From Pseudomonadota bacterium (GTDB lineage: Bacteria; Pseudomonadota; Gammaproteobacteria; Steroidobacterales; Steroidobacteraceae): a stretch of DNA of 64,000 nt. Below the pieces are notes generated by a model. That model was not told the DNA's origin and searched no databases. It worked only from the letters and a program-made list of their open reading frames with translations. Each line of letters starts with the position of its first letter. Position 1 is the first letter of the stretch. Location: NCBI GenBank assembly GCA_023423935.1, contig JAFAEQ010000003.1, positions 1-64,000 of the forward strand. Direction: 5' to 3'. Made by a program: the position numbers and the translations under genes. Below are positions 7,172-15,922 of this stretch, piece by piece.

Positions 7172-9536
7172 CGAGGACCTGCCTCAGCCGTGCGGCCAGT
7201 TCGTGCTGTACAAAAGGTTTAGCGATCAACTGCACGCCGGGATCGAGGCGGCCGTGATGCACGATGGCATCGCGCGCGTAACCCGAGGCGAACAGAACTT
7301 TCAGAGAGGGTTGCTGGGAGAGAGCGACCTGCGCGAGCTGCTGACCGTTCATGCCCCCGGGCAGCACGACATCAGAGAACAACAGATCCACGGTACCGGC
7401 AGGCGTCTGAGCCAGCACCTTCAGCGCAGTCGGACCGTCGCGAGCTTCGAGTACCTTGTAGCCCAGCTCGCGAATCGTCTCGACGGTGTAGCCGCGCACA
7501 TCCGGATCGTCCTCCACGACGAGGATCGTCTCGCTTGCGGTCGGCGAGACGACATCGCGCTCAGCGACACTCTCCGGAATTTCAGCCGCACCGAGCAGTC
7601 GCGGAATATGCATCGTGATGGTCGTGCCACGTCCAGGGGCGGAGTCGATGAGCACGCGACCGCCCGATTGCGTGACGAAGCCATACACCTGCGACAGTCC
7701 GAGTCCCGTGCCCTGGCCGATGCCCTTGGTCGTGTAGAACGGCTCGAATGCATGCGCCAGCACTTCGGGCGTCATGCCGCTGCCGTTGTCGATGACGCAC
7801 AGAGCGACATGATCGGTGTCAGGCAGATCGTGTCCGCGCAGTGCATGACGCCGCTGAGCATCGACATTGAAGGTCTGAATCTGCAGCTTTCCGCCATTGG
7901 GCATGGCATCGCGCGCGTTCACGGCGAGATTGAGCAGCGCGATCTCAAGTTGATTCTCATCGATCTCCACCGGCCACAGCTCGGGATCGAGCTCGGTCTG
8001 AATATCGACCATCTCGCCGAGTGAACGCCGCAACATCTCCGACATGCCTTCGACGAGCCGATTGATCGCGACCGGACGAGGGTTGAGAGGTTGCCTGCGC
8101 GAGAAGGCCAGCAGATGTTGCGTGAGATTCGCTGCACGACGCGCACCTGCCATCGCATGATCGGCGGCGCGTCGCAGTCGCGTGAGCTCCTTCGGAAGCT
8201 TGCTCTGCAAGGTTTCCAGATTCCCCACGACGACCTGCAGCAGATTGTTGAAATCGTGCGCCACGCCGCCGGTGAGTTGCCCGACGGCCTCCATTTTCTG
8301 CGCCTGGCGCAGTGCTTCCTGCGTGTGTGCGAGTCGCATCTGCGCTTCGCGATCTTCGGTCACGTCGCGACCGACGAAATAAATGCATCCATGTCCGGGC
8401 GCAGCGGACCAGGAGATGTGGCGATACGCGCCATCCTCGCAGCGAAAGCGACATTCGAACGGGCGCAGTTTTCCGCGCGCGGCGAGGCTTATCGATGCCT
8501 GCGTGAGCTTGAGATCATCGGGATGCGCGAAGTCGAAGAAGGGCTTGCCGGCGAGCCGCTCGATTTCATAGCCGAGCGAACCCCAGGCCGGATTCACTTC
8601 GATCAAATTGCCCGCCGGATCGGTCACCGACAACAAGTCTTGCGAGAGCTGCCAGAGGTAGTCGCGTTCCGCGCTCTGGCGCTCGACCCGCAGCTTCAGG
8701 CTCTGATTCAGCTCCTGAAGATCCGTCTCCTCGCGCTTGCGGTCCGTCACATCCGCGACTACGCCGATGAAGCGCGTGCAGGTGCCGTTCTCGAAGAACG
8801 ATCGACCACGCAAATGCAGCCAGCGCTCCTCGCCATCGCTCAGGCGAATGATGCGGCATTCCTCGGACACTTCGCTGCCACCCGGGAGCATCGCAATCCG
8901 CAATGCGCGTTCGACACGATCGCGATCGAGCGCGTGACAGCGTGCGAAGAACAGATCGTGATCGACGGGCGTGGAGCCCGATACCCCGAACAGCGCACGA
9001 CAGCGACTGTCCCAGATCAGACGATCCTCGATCGGGTCGTATTCCCATTTGCCGAGGCCGGCTGCATCGATCGCGAGCTGCGTGCTCGTCTCGCTCATGC
9101 GCAGGGCCTGCTCGGCGCGCTGGCGTTCCTGTTTCTCGCGTGCCTCGGCAATCGCACGATCGACTGCCGCGGGCAGACGATTCAAACCGCGCTTCATCAC
9201 GTAGTCGGTCGCACCACGACGCAGCGCATTGATGGCGAATTCCTCGCCGACCACGCCCGAGACGAAGATGAACGGCAGCTCGGGACTCGTGCGGCGGACG
9301 ATTTCCAGTGCACTCAGGCCATCGAAGTCCGGCAGCGAATAATCGGCGAGCACGATGTCGATCTCGCCCGGCTGCAGCGCGTTCATGAACTCCTGGCGTG
9401 TCGCAGCCCGGGTGATCTGGCATTCGATCCCGGCCTTGTACAGATGGCCGATGAGCAGCTCCGTGTCGATATCGCTGTCTTCCAACAGCAACACCCGCAA
9501 CGGGCGCTCGAAAGGCATGTTCGCTTCAGCGGCCAT
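7137..9536 (-). CDS. Hybrid histidine kinase, REC-PAS-PAS-HisKA-HATPase-REC
   Basis: 799 residues, soluble. Receiver 1 (about 10-130) has the phospho-Asp in VLADYSLPDFDG. Two PAS/PAC modules follow (about 155-275 and 295-420). The kinase core has GGVAHDFNNLLQ near 445 as H-box, then N, G1 and G2 boxes (DNGSGMTPE, GIGQGTGLGLSQV). A C-terminal receiver (from ILVVEDDPDVRGY) carries LLFSDVVLPGGMNG. The H-box is the HDFNN subtype typical of kinases that signal to their own receiver. The start overlaps the preceding response regulator by 11 bases. The N-terminal receiver makes it a plausible phosphorelay target of the phytochrome. Confidence 0.9.
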   Translation of the reverse strand: MAAEANMPFERPLRVLLLEDSDIDTELLIGHLYKAGIECQITRAATRQEFMNALQPGEIDIVLADYSLPDFDGLSALEIVRRTSPELPFIFVSGVVGEEFAINALRRGATDYVMKRGLNRLPAAVDRAIAEAREKQERQRAEQALRMSETSTQLAIDAAGLGKWEYDPIEDRLIWDSRCRALFGVSGSTPVDHDLFFARCHALDRDRVERALRIAMLPGGSEVSEECRIIRLSDGEERWLHLRGRSFFENGTCTRFIGVVADVTDRKREETDLQELNQSLKLRVERQSAERDYLWQLSQDLLSVTDPAGNLIEVNPAWGSLGYEIERLAGKPFFDFAHPDDLKLTQASISLAARGKLRPFECRFRCEDGAYRHISWSAAPGHGCIYFVGRDVTEDREAQMRLAHTQEALRQAQKMEAVGQLTGGVAHDFNNLLQVVVGNLETLQSKLPKELTRLRRAADHAMAGARRAANLTQHLLAFSRRQPLNPRPVAINRLVEGMSEMLRRSLGEMVDIQTELDPELWPVEIDENQLEIALLNLAVNARDAMPNGGKLQIQTFNVDAQRRHALRGHDLPDTDHVALCVIDNGSGMTPEVLAHAFEPFYTTKGIGQGTGLGLSQVYGFVTQSGGRVLIDSAPGRGTTITMHIPRLLGAAEIPESVAERDVVSPTASETILVVEDDPDVRGYTVETIRELGYKVLEARDGPTALKVLAQTPAGTVDLLFSDVVLPGGMNGQQLAQVALSQQPSLKVLFASGYARDAIVHHGRLDPGVQLIAKPFVQHELAARLRQVLDGTGTRRDTRS

Positions 9537-9978
9537 AGTGTCCGCGCGGCGGCGGCTCGTTCAGTACGGCCCAGAACATGCCCAGATCCTGAATGGCTTC
9601 GAAGAATGCGTTGAAGTCGACGGGCTTGACCACGAAGGCGTTGACGCCGAGCTCGTAACTGCGCACCAGATCGGACTCTTCGCGCGACGAGGTCAGCATG
9701 ACTACAGGGACGCGGCGATGCTCCGGATCGTGCTTGATGCGCTCGAGCACCTCGAGTCCGTCGATCTTGGGCAGCTTCAGATCGAGGAGGATGACTGCGG
9801 GATCACCGGGGGCGCGCTGTTGGTGCTGCCCGCGGCGATACACGTAGTCGAGCGCTTCTGCACCGTCGCGCGTCACGACGATCTCGTTGGCGAGCTGACA
9901 TTTCGCCAGGGCGGCGAGCGTCAGCTCGATGTCCTTGGGATTGTCTTCAACCAGCAGAATGGGGCGCAAATCAGCCAT
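9526..9978 (-). CDS. Single-domain response regulator (Rcp1-like)
   Basis: 150 residues, receiver domain only: acidic pair in LLVEDNPKD, phospho-Asp in ILLDLKLPKIDG, Thr in VVMLTSS, and Lys in FVVKPVD. The long LDYVYRRGQ loop is usual in Rcp1-type regulators that pair with phytochrome kinases. It has no output domain, so it should act through protein contact or phosphotransfer. It lies 12 bases after bphP and overlaps the hybrid kinase. From family and position, it is the cognate receiver of the bacteriophytochrome. Confidence 0.9.
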   Translation of the reverse strand: MADLRPILLVEDNPKDIELTLAALAKCQLANEIVVTRDGAEALDYVYRRGQHQQRAPGDPAVILLDLKLPKIDGLEVLERIKHDPEHRRVPVVMLTSSREESDLVRSYELGVNAFVVKPVDFNAFFEAIQDLGMFWAVLNEPPPRGHYGR

Positions 9979-9990
9979 CAGCGAACAACC

Positions 9991-12186
9991 TCACTTCCGC
10001 GGCAGTGCAAATCTGAATGCGGCGCCGCCATCGATGGATCCTTCGGCGGCGATCCAGCCGCCGTGACGCTCGACGATCCGCTTGGTGAGCGCGAGACCGA
10101 TGCCGGTACCTTCGAAATCTTCCATCCGGTGCAGCCGCTGAAATACACCGAACAGTTTGTGGACGTAGTTCATGTCGAAGCCCACGCCGTTATCCCGTAC
10201 TTCGTAGATGCACTCGGTTCCCTGCGTCGATCCAGTGATGCTGATGAGCGCGGGATCGCGATCGCGCGTGTATTTCACGGCGTTGTCGATCAGGTTGACG
10301 AGCGCCTGCCGCAGCAGAGCGGCATCGCCCCACGCGGGCGGCAGCGATTGCACATTCCACTCGATGTGGCGTCTGGCGATGTCCGGCTCGATGGTTCGCA
10401 GCACCTCCTGCACCAGCTTGTTCATGTCGACGTTGGACGGATCGAGCGATGTGCGTCCGAGGTGCGAGAAGCTGAGCAGATCGTCGACGAGCTGTCCGGC
10501 GGTGGTGGCCGCTTCGTTGATGCTTTCGAGATAGTGCTGGGCTTTCTCGCTCAGGTTCTTCTCGCGATCGCGCAGGAGCTGCGCATAGCCGACGATATGG
10601 CGGAAAGGCGCGCGCAGATCGTGACTGACGGAATAGGAGAACGACTCCAGCTCGCGATTGCTGCGCTGGAGTTGCGTCGTCAGTGCTGCGCGCTCTTCCG
10701 CCCGACGCAGCACGATATTGATCATGGCGGCGCGCAGATCGCTGGCCGCATCGATGGTGGCTCGATCCCAGGGAACTGAGCGGCCGCGCACGTGTTCGAT
10801 CCATTTGGCAAAGGAATGTCGCGGCTGCAGCGGCGCGTCGGTGTCCAGCGGCTTGGTGGGGTCGCCCGCCCATTGGACTTCGCGCACGATCTCGCGCCGG
10901 AACCAGAACACGTAACTTCGATGCAGCTGCGAAAGCGACAATGCAAGAACGCCGCTCGCCACTTCTGCGATGTCCGCGAACTCGGGGTGATCGAGCGCAA
11001 GGCGGTTGCTGATGAACTGATCGCGCGCACCCAGTTCATCCATGAGCTCTGCGAGTCTGCGGATACGATCGGCCGGCGGTGTCTGGCCGATAGTGCAGAC
11101 GTCCTCGTCGTTCATGACCGCCGCGCCCGTCGCTTTGCAGAACTCGAGCCAGAGCTGCGGATGATGCGCGAGCGCCGAGCCCATCGATTCGGATTCACCC
11201 ATGTGCACGACCAGGCGCGTCTCCATTTCCTTGAGACGGATACGCTCGGCGGCATAAGCAGAACGATCGCTCGCACCGATATGATTGCTGAGCACGGTGC
11301 CGAGCAGGTCGCAGGCGCTGCGAACCTGTGCATTTGCTCGCATCGGCTGGGCGTTGTGGCAGGACACGAGCCCCCACAATTTGCCGTCGACGACGAGCGA
11401 AATGGACATCGAGGCGAGCGTGCCCATGTTGCGCATGTACTGCAGATGGATCGGCGAGACGCTGCGCAGCGCAGCCGAGCTGAGATCGAGCGGTTTGCCG
11501 TCCACCGGACTGATCGCAGGCTCGATCGGGACGGGGGCGTAGTTCGCGTCCGGAATCAGCCGCAGACGATTGCTGCGATAGAGCTCGCGGGCCTGCGCCG
11601 GAATATCCGAAGCGGGGAAACGCAGGCCAAGATAAGAAGGCAGTACACCATCGCTGTCCTCGGCCAGCACTTCCCCATTCCATTCACTGTCGAAGCGGTA
11701 GATCAGCACTCGATTGAACCGGCTGATCTGTCTGAACTGACGGGCCGCCACTGCGCAGCCCTCTTCCAGCCGGTCCAGCTCCTGCAGCTGCTCGATGAAA
11801 TGTCCGATGCGAGGATAGAGCGCTTCGAGCGTTTCACCCTCGGAGGCCGGCGGCTGCTCGAACTCGAGGATCATGCCCTGGGCGGTACGATGCCCGAGCA
11901 CCTGCAGGTTGTTCCCATTGATCACGGTCGTGCGCAGCAGCGCAGCATCATGAGTTTCGTTCCACTCGCGGATCTCGCGTGTGAACCCCGAGCCACACAC
12001 GTCAGCCAGGGACTGCTGCAGGAGATCGCCGCTGAAGTTCAGGACAGAGGATGCGTTGAGACTGGCTTGCAGGATCCTGAGCTCGGGGTTGCAGACCAGC
12101 AGCGCGCCGTGGGGCTGAATATTGCCGGGAATGCGGATGGGCTCGCGAGCGCAGCTTTCCAGGGAGAAATCGTTATTCGAGACCAT
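9991..12186 (-). CDS. bphP: Bacteriophytochrome histidine kinase
   Basis: 731 residues from ATG at 12186, preceded by GGAAAG; an upstream ATG at 12207 is also possible. Red/far-red photoreceptor kinase that carries covalently bound biliverdin. Cys12 in SLESCAREPIRIPG is at the usual attachment site ahead of the PAS domain. GAF motifs ASDIPAQARELY and SVSPIHLQYMRNMG are intact, and the CH of the later SCHNAQP is kept although the usual second His is Asn. PHY follows. The kinase H-box is SYSVSHDLRAP (His near 522), with N-box NLIDNAVKY and G-boxes DNGVGFD and GTGIGLAL. First gene of the operon; divergent from rhlE. Confidence 0.93.
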   Translation of the reverse strand: MVSNNDFSLESCAREPIRIPGNIQPHGALLVCNPELRILQASLNASSVLNFSGDLLQQSLADVCGSGFTREIREWNETHDAALLRTTVINGNNLQVLGHRTAQGMILEFEQPPASEGETLEALYPRIGHFIEQLQELDRLEEGCAVAARQFRQISRFNRVLIYRFDSEWNGEVLAEDSDGVLPSYLGLRFPASDIPAQARELYRSNRLRLIPDANYAPVPIEPAISPVDGKPLDLSSAALRSVSPIHLQYMRNMGTLASMSISLVVDGKLWGLVSCHNAQPMRANAQVRSACDLLGTVLSNHIGASDRSAYAAERIRLKEMETRLVVHMGESESMGSALAHHPQLWLEFCKATGAAVMNDEDVCTIGQTPPADRIRRLAELMDELGARDQFISNRLALDHPEFADIAEVASGVLALSLSQLHRSYVFWFRREIVREVQWAGDPTKPLDTDAPLQPRHSFAKWIEHVRGRSVPWDRATIDAASDLRAAMINIVLRRAEERAALTTQLQRSNRELESFSYSVSHDLRAPFRHIVGYAQLLRDREKNLSEKAQHYLESINEAATTAGQLVDDLLSFSHLGRTSLDPSNVDMNKLVQEVLRTIEPDIARRHIEWNVQSLPPAWGDAALLRQALVNLIDNAVKYTRDRDPALISITGSTQGTECIYEVRDNGVGFDMNYVHKLFGVFQRLHRMEDFEGTGIGLALTKRIVERHGGWIAAEGSIDGGAAFRFALPRK

Positions 12187-12207
12187 ACCCGCTTTCCGAC
12201 CGACCAT

Positions 12208-12526
12208 ACTTCGCGCGTCCGACCTTCGAGCACTCGCCGTGCTGAGACATACTTCTGCGTCCAGGCTTCTCCGTTCAGGAAGGGCCTGGATGTGGCGGTG
12301 TGGGATCGGAGCGATACGTACAATGCGCAGGGCACTTCCCGAGTTCCGCCCGTCGCGGACTGGGGGGAGGTGCACGAGCCCGCTTTACTCTGTAGAGTGC
12401 GCCGCCTCGCGACCGAGGCTCTTGGCTCTGCGCTCGCCGCATCAATCCCGTCCAGGGATCAACGAGAATCCTCTCCGCACCTGTTGCTCGCTGGCGCCTC
12501 GCCGCCGTTTCCCGAAGGAAGTTTCC
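12208..12526. other. Divergent intergenic region between bphP and rhlE
   Basis: About 320 bases between two divergent starts. It must hold both promoters and probably a long 5' leader for rhlE, as cold-responsive DEAD-box genes often have one. No convincing -35/-10 pair, palindrome or riboswitch was recognised; the reading frames that cross it on both strands show no family features. Confidence 0.4.
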
Positions 12527-13942
12527 ATGCCGTTTGCCGCCCTTGGGCTGATTCCCGAACTGACGCGGGCTCTTGCTGATCGCCAGTACACCGAACCCAC
12601 GCCGATCCAAAGCGGCGTCATCCCTGAAGTTCTCGCCGGACGCGACATCCTCGCAGGTGCACAGACCGGAACCGGTAAGACGGCGGGATTCACCTTGCCG
12701 CTTCTGCAGCGTCTGCATGCCATGGGTCCAGGCTCGCGCGCGCCGCGAGCGCTGATTCTGGTACCGACGCGCGAGCTGGCGGCGCAGGTCGGCGAAAGCA
12801 TCAAGGCCTACGGCAAGTATCTGAAGCTGCGCTCGCTGGTCATCTTCGGTGGCGTGAGCATCAATCCGCAGATCGAAGCGTTGCGCCGCGGGGCCGACAT
12901 CCTGGTGGCAACGCCGGGTCGTCTGCTCGATCACGCCCAGCAGCGCACGGTGGATCTCAGTGCCGTTCAGATCCTGGTGCTCGATGAAGCCGATCGCATG
13001 CTCGACATGGGATTCATCGCCGACATTCGCCGGGTCATCAAGCTGCTGCCGTCGCAACGCCAGAATCTGCTGTTCTCGGCGACGTACTCGGAAGACATTC
13101 GGCGTCTTGCGCAGACGCTGTTGCGTCAGCCGGTGGAAATCGAAGTCGCGCGTCGCAACGCTGCGGTCGACACGGTCGAACAGAGCGTTTATCTCGTCAG
13201 CAAGGATCGTAAGCGTGCCTTGTTGTCGCAGCTGATCCGCGAAGGCGACTGGTCGCAGGTGCTGGTTTTCACGCGCACCAAACACGGCGCGAATCGGCTC
13301 ACGAAGCAGCTGATGGAAGACGGTATCGAAGCTGCGGCGATTCACGGCAACAAGAGTCAGTCCGCGCGTACCAAGGCACTTGCCGACTTCAAAGGCTTCA
13401 ACATCCGGGCACTCGTGGCCACGGAAGTTGCAGCTCGCGGTCTCGACATCAAAGAACTGCCGCATGTCGTGAACTACGAGCTGCCGAACGTTCCCGAAGA
13501 CTACGTGCATCGCATCGGTCGGACCGGTCGCGCGGGAGCGAGCGGGCAGGCGTTGTCGCTCGTCGCACCCGACGAGACGGGATTGCTCAAGGATATCGAG
13601 CGGCTGCTAGGCAAACGTGTTCGGCAACTGCCGCTGCCGCAGATCACCGAGCCGGTGCGTCGCGAAGTCGCGCAGACCGTGCACGAGCGCGATCATGCGC
13701 CAGCGCGGACACAGCATCGCCACGCACAGCCGCATCAGGGCCAGAATCGCCCTCCGCGTTCGAAGTCAGCACCTCAAGGCGAGCAAAGACGCGGAAGCGA
13801 GCAGCAGCGCAGCGGAGCAGGTTCGCAGTCGAATCGTCCCCGCGGACAAAGCTGGCAAGGCTCGTCCGACCAAGGGGGATCTTCGCGACCCCAGGGCTCG
13901 CGTTCGAATCGGGGCTCGCATCCGCAGCGCGGTCGCCGCTGA
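12527..13942 (+). CDS. rhlE: DEAD-box ATP-dependent RNA helicase RhlE
   Basis: 471 residues from the ATG at 12527, with GAAGGAAG upstream. The full helicase motif set is visible in order: Q motif (F..LGL and PTPIQ), AQTGTGKT, PTRELAAQ, TPGRLLD, LDEADRMLD, FSATYS, VLVFTRTK, ATEVAARGLDI and HRIGRTGRAG. Such enzymes unwind short RNA duplexes in ribosome assembly or RNA decay. The last ~100 residues are basic and rich in Gln, Ser, Gly and Arg (disordered RNA-binding tail), typical of RhlE proteins. It converges with the next minus-strand gene, the stops being 2 bases apart. Confidence 0.93.
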   Translation: MPFAALGLIPELTRALADRQYTEPTPIQSGVIPEVLAGRDILAGAQTGTGKTAGFTLPLLQRLHAMGPGSRAPRALILVPTRELAAQVGESIKAYGKYLKLRSLVIFGGVSINPQIEALRRGADILVATPGRLLDHAQQRTVDLSAVQILVLDEADRMLDMGFIADIRRVIKLLPSQRQNLLFSATYSEDIRRLAQTLLRQPVEIEVARRNAAVDTVEQSVYLVSKDRKRALLSQLIREGDWSQVLVFTRTKHGANRLTKQLMEDGIEAAAIHGNKSQSARTKALADFKGFNIRALVATEVAARGLDIKELPHVVNYELPNVPEDYVHRIGRTGRAGASGQALSLVAPDETGLLKDIERLLGKRVRQLPLPQITEPVRREVAQTVHERDHAPARTQHRHAQPHQGQNRPPRSKSAPQGEQRRGSEQQRSGAGSQSNRPRGQSWQGSSDQGGSSRPQGSRSNRGSHPQRGRR

Positions 13943-13944
13943 CC

Positions 13945-15018
13945 TCAATCGTCGCTGAGAGCCGCGCCCACACCCAGCGGCACGAACGTGCCGTCGGCAA
14001 CCGCAGCGTCGTCCCCCTTCGCTTGCAGAAGCGCGTGCTGAATGCGCAGCTGCGCGCGTCGCATCGCGAGATCCTGTTCCTGCAGACTCTTGTACTGCTC
14101 CAGCTGCGCTGAGGAAAGAATGCCCGCGACCGCATCGCGGGCGCGCTCGTAATCGCGTTCAGTGCGCTCGAGCTGTGCTTCCGCGAGCTTCAATTGCGTC
14201 TGCGCGTTCATCGGACCCGGCTGCGACATTCTTTGCGAGCTCTCCGCTTCGTGGCGCACCTCGCGCTCCTGCTGGGCGAGTGCCTGTCGCAGCTGATAAC
14301 TCTGGTCTTGGCGCAGCGGCATGCCGGCGGCATCGAGCGCCTGAACCAATTGGCGGGCACGAAAGCGCGCGCTCATCGTGTTCTGATAATCGCGCCATCG
14401 CTCGGCGCCCCGCTCGCCCAGTATCTCGGCGATCGCCACCTCGGTAGTGCGAGCTCGCTCAGCGTGCTTGCGCTGCAACGCTTCTATTGCAGCCGTATCC
14501 GGCAGCCCGGCAGGCAACGCGCTTGCATCGCGCAGTTGTTCGAGCTGCTGGTCCGTCAGCAGATCCAGCAGCCGCGCTTCGGTTTCCGGTGTCAATCCAA
14601 GATCTTCCGCAAGGTAGGGGTACTGTTGCGTCAGTGTCATGCGCTGCTGCGTGCGCAACGCGGCGAGATACTCGGGGTCCTTCAGCAAGATCTGCTGCAT
14701 CCGCATGTAGCGGTCTTCGGCCTCCCGGGCGGGCGGGCGCGAAGGCGGCGGCGCAGCGGGAGCTTTGCTCTTCGAGGACGCCACGGCAGAGAGTGCGGAC
14801 TTCAAGCTGGCAGGAGCACTGTCTTGGGCCGATGCGGATGGAGTCGCAGCGGGTGCGAGTTCACTGGGCTCCCGAGCGCTGGAGCGCAATCGAAACTCGA
14901 GCTCAGAGCGCAGCGCACCCACTTGCTCGCGTTGCGTCCGCAGCTCGCTCCACAGCCATCCCGACGCCGAAGCGAAAGCAGCAGTCGTCAGTCCCAAAAC
15001 CAGCAACGCCCTGTTCAT
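13945..15018 (-). CDS. Membrane-anchored coiled-coil protein, function unknown
   Basis: 357 residues from ATG at 15018 (MNRALLVLGL), which begins a single N-terminal hydrophobic segment (residues ~1-20) that could be an anchor or uncleaved signal. After an Ala/Pro/Ser-rich linker (55-95), almost all of the rest is charged helix with coiled-coil character (LLDLLTDQQLEQLRD, AEAQLERTERDYERAR). The repeated pattern of Leu-Thr-Pro/Glu-x-Ala-R-L and Q-L-E-Q-hydrophobic resembles periplasmic Spy/CpxP-type helical proteins, but LTxxQ motifs are weak. Not recognised with certainty. Likely cell-envelope protein. Confidence 0.6.
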   Translation of the reverse strand: MNRALLVLGLTTAAFASASGWLWSELRTQREQVGALRSELEFRLRSSAREPSELAPAATPSASAQDSAPASLKSALSAVASSKSKAPAAPPPSRPPAREAEDRYMRMQQILLKDPEYLAALRTQQRMTLTQQYPYLAEDLGLTPETEARLLDLLTDQQLEQLRDASALPAGLPDTAAIEALQRKHAERARTTEVAIAEILGERGAERWRDYQNTMSARFRARQLVQALDAAGMPLRQDQSYQLRQALAQQEREVRHEAESSQRMSQPGPMNAQTQLKLAEAQLERTERDYERARDAVAGILSSAQLEQYKSLQEQDLAMRRAQLRIQHALLQAKGDDAAVADGTFVPLGVGAALSDD

Positions 15019-15066
15019 GCCGATCCTCCCTGCGGCACGCGAGCGCCGCCGAAGCGGCACTGGATC

Positions 15067-15858
15067 CTAGCGAGTTTCTTTGGCGACCTCGCGTCGTAGT
15101 TCGCGCAGTTTGAGCTTCAGCGCAGCTGCATTCTCTGCGCCCATGCGAATGAGCAATTTCTGCCCCGCGGACAATTGTTCGAGCGCGGGATCGGCAAATT
15201 CATACAGCACGCCGGGCTGCGTCAGGCGAATCGGGCCTTTCACATCGGGCGTGGCGAGCAGATGGTCGATCACTTCGACCAGTCGATTGTTGAAGTAGCC
15301 GTCCGGATAGCCGAGTTCCTGATAGGCCTGCTGAAAGAGCGGGTAGTAGTGTTTGTAGATACCGACGAGCTGCTTCGTGTCCGTGTTGCGCACGATCGTC
15401 ATCAGCGGCGCATAGCGGGCGTAGTTGTCTTCGCTCAGCGTGATCGATTCGCCCCGCGCATCGACGGCGGGAACGCCTGCCGTGGGACGCAATGGCCACA
15501 TCTGCATCGACGTTTTCTTTCGCGGCATGTTGTCGACGGTGGCCACGATGTGCCTGACCAGATCCTTGGGCACCAGAAAGCGATCCAGCGAGTGACCGAA
15601 CACGCCGTTCAGCGATTCGTTGATGGCCGTATCGCTTTGACCCAGTGCGGGAAGCGGCTCGTTGCTGCTGGCATCAGGCTCGATCGGATGATCGTTGTCG
15701 AACGGGGCCGGCGCCTCGGCGACGGGTGGCGCTTCGATCTGTTGCGCAACAGGTTCGGCCTTGTGCTTGCGACCGTAGTACAACGCTGCGATCAGGCCCG
15801 CAGCGACCACGATGGGAATACCCCACCACACCCATTTTTTCGAGTCGTCGTCTTGCAT
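15067..15858 (-). CDS. DUF3014 domain membrane protein
   Basis: 263 residues from ATG at 15858 (MQDDDSKKWVWWG). One transmembrane helix at about residues 9-29 (WVWWGIPIVVAAGLIAALYYG), a Pro/Ala/Glu-rich linker to ~80, then the DUF3014 domain with LVRHIVATVDNMPRKK, YKHYYPLFQQAYQELGYPDG and the C-terminal LIRMGAENAAALKLKLREL. Function unknown for the family; the topology places the domain in the periplasm. It lies upstream of the coiled-coil membrane protein in the same direction (48-base gap), so both may be one envelope-related operon. Confidence 0.82.
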   Translation of the reverse strand: MQDDDSKKWVWWGIPIVVAAGLIAALYYGRKHKAEPVAQQIEAPPVAEAPAPFDNDHPIEPDASSNEPLPALGQSDTAINESLNGVFGHSLDRFLVPKDLVRHIVATVDNMPRKKTSMQMWPLRPTAGVPAVDARGESITLSEDNYARYAPLMTIVRNTDTKQLVGIYKHYYPLFQQAYQELGYPDGYFNNRLVEVIDHLLATPDVKGPIRLTQPGVLYEFADPALEQLSAGQKLLIRMGAENAAALKLKLRELRREVAKETR

Positions 15859-15881
15859 GGCAGAAACCTCAGCAGATCTGA

Positions 15882-15914
15882 TCATCTGCCGGGCCTCTCC
15901 GACCCGGCAGATGA
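15882..15914 (-). terminator. Perfect 12-bp hairpin after methyltransferase gene
   Basis: TCATCTGCCGGG at 15882-15893 pairs perfectly with CCCGGCAGATGA at 15903-15914, leaving a 9-base loop. It lies 8 bases past the stop of the minus-strand methyltransferase gene. There is no U-tract on either strand, so it may be a rho-assisted terminator or an mRNA 3'-end stabiliser. Confidence 0.5.
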
Positions 15915-15922
15915 AGTGAGCC

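Noticed and set aside
10792..12579. Long plus-strand frame opposite bphP
   Set aside because: Antisense to the bacteriophytochrome gene, whose Cys, GAF and kinase motifs are clear; no family motif in the plus-strand frame.
12275..13510. 411-codon minus-strand frame opposite rhlE
   Set aside because: All DEAD-box motifs are on the plus strand; the antisense frame is a shadow.
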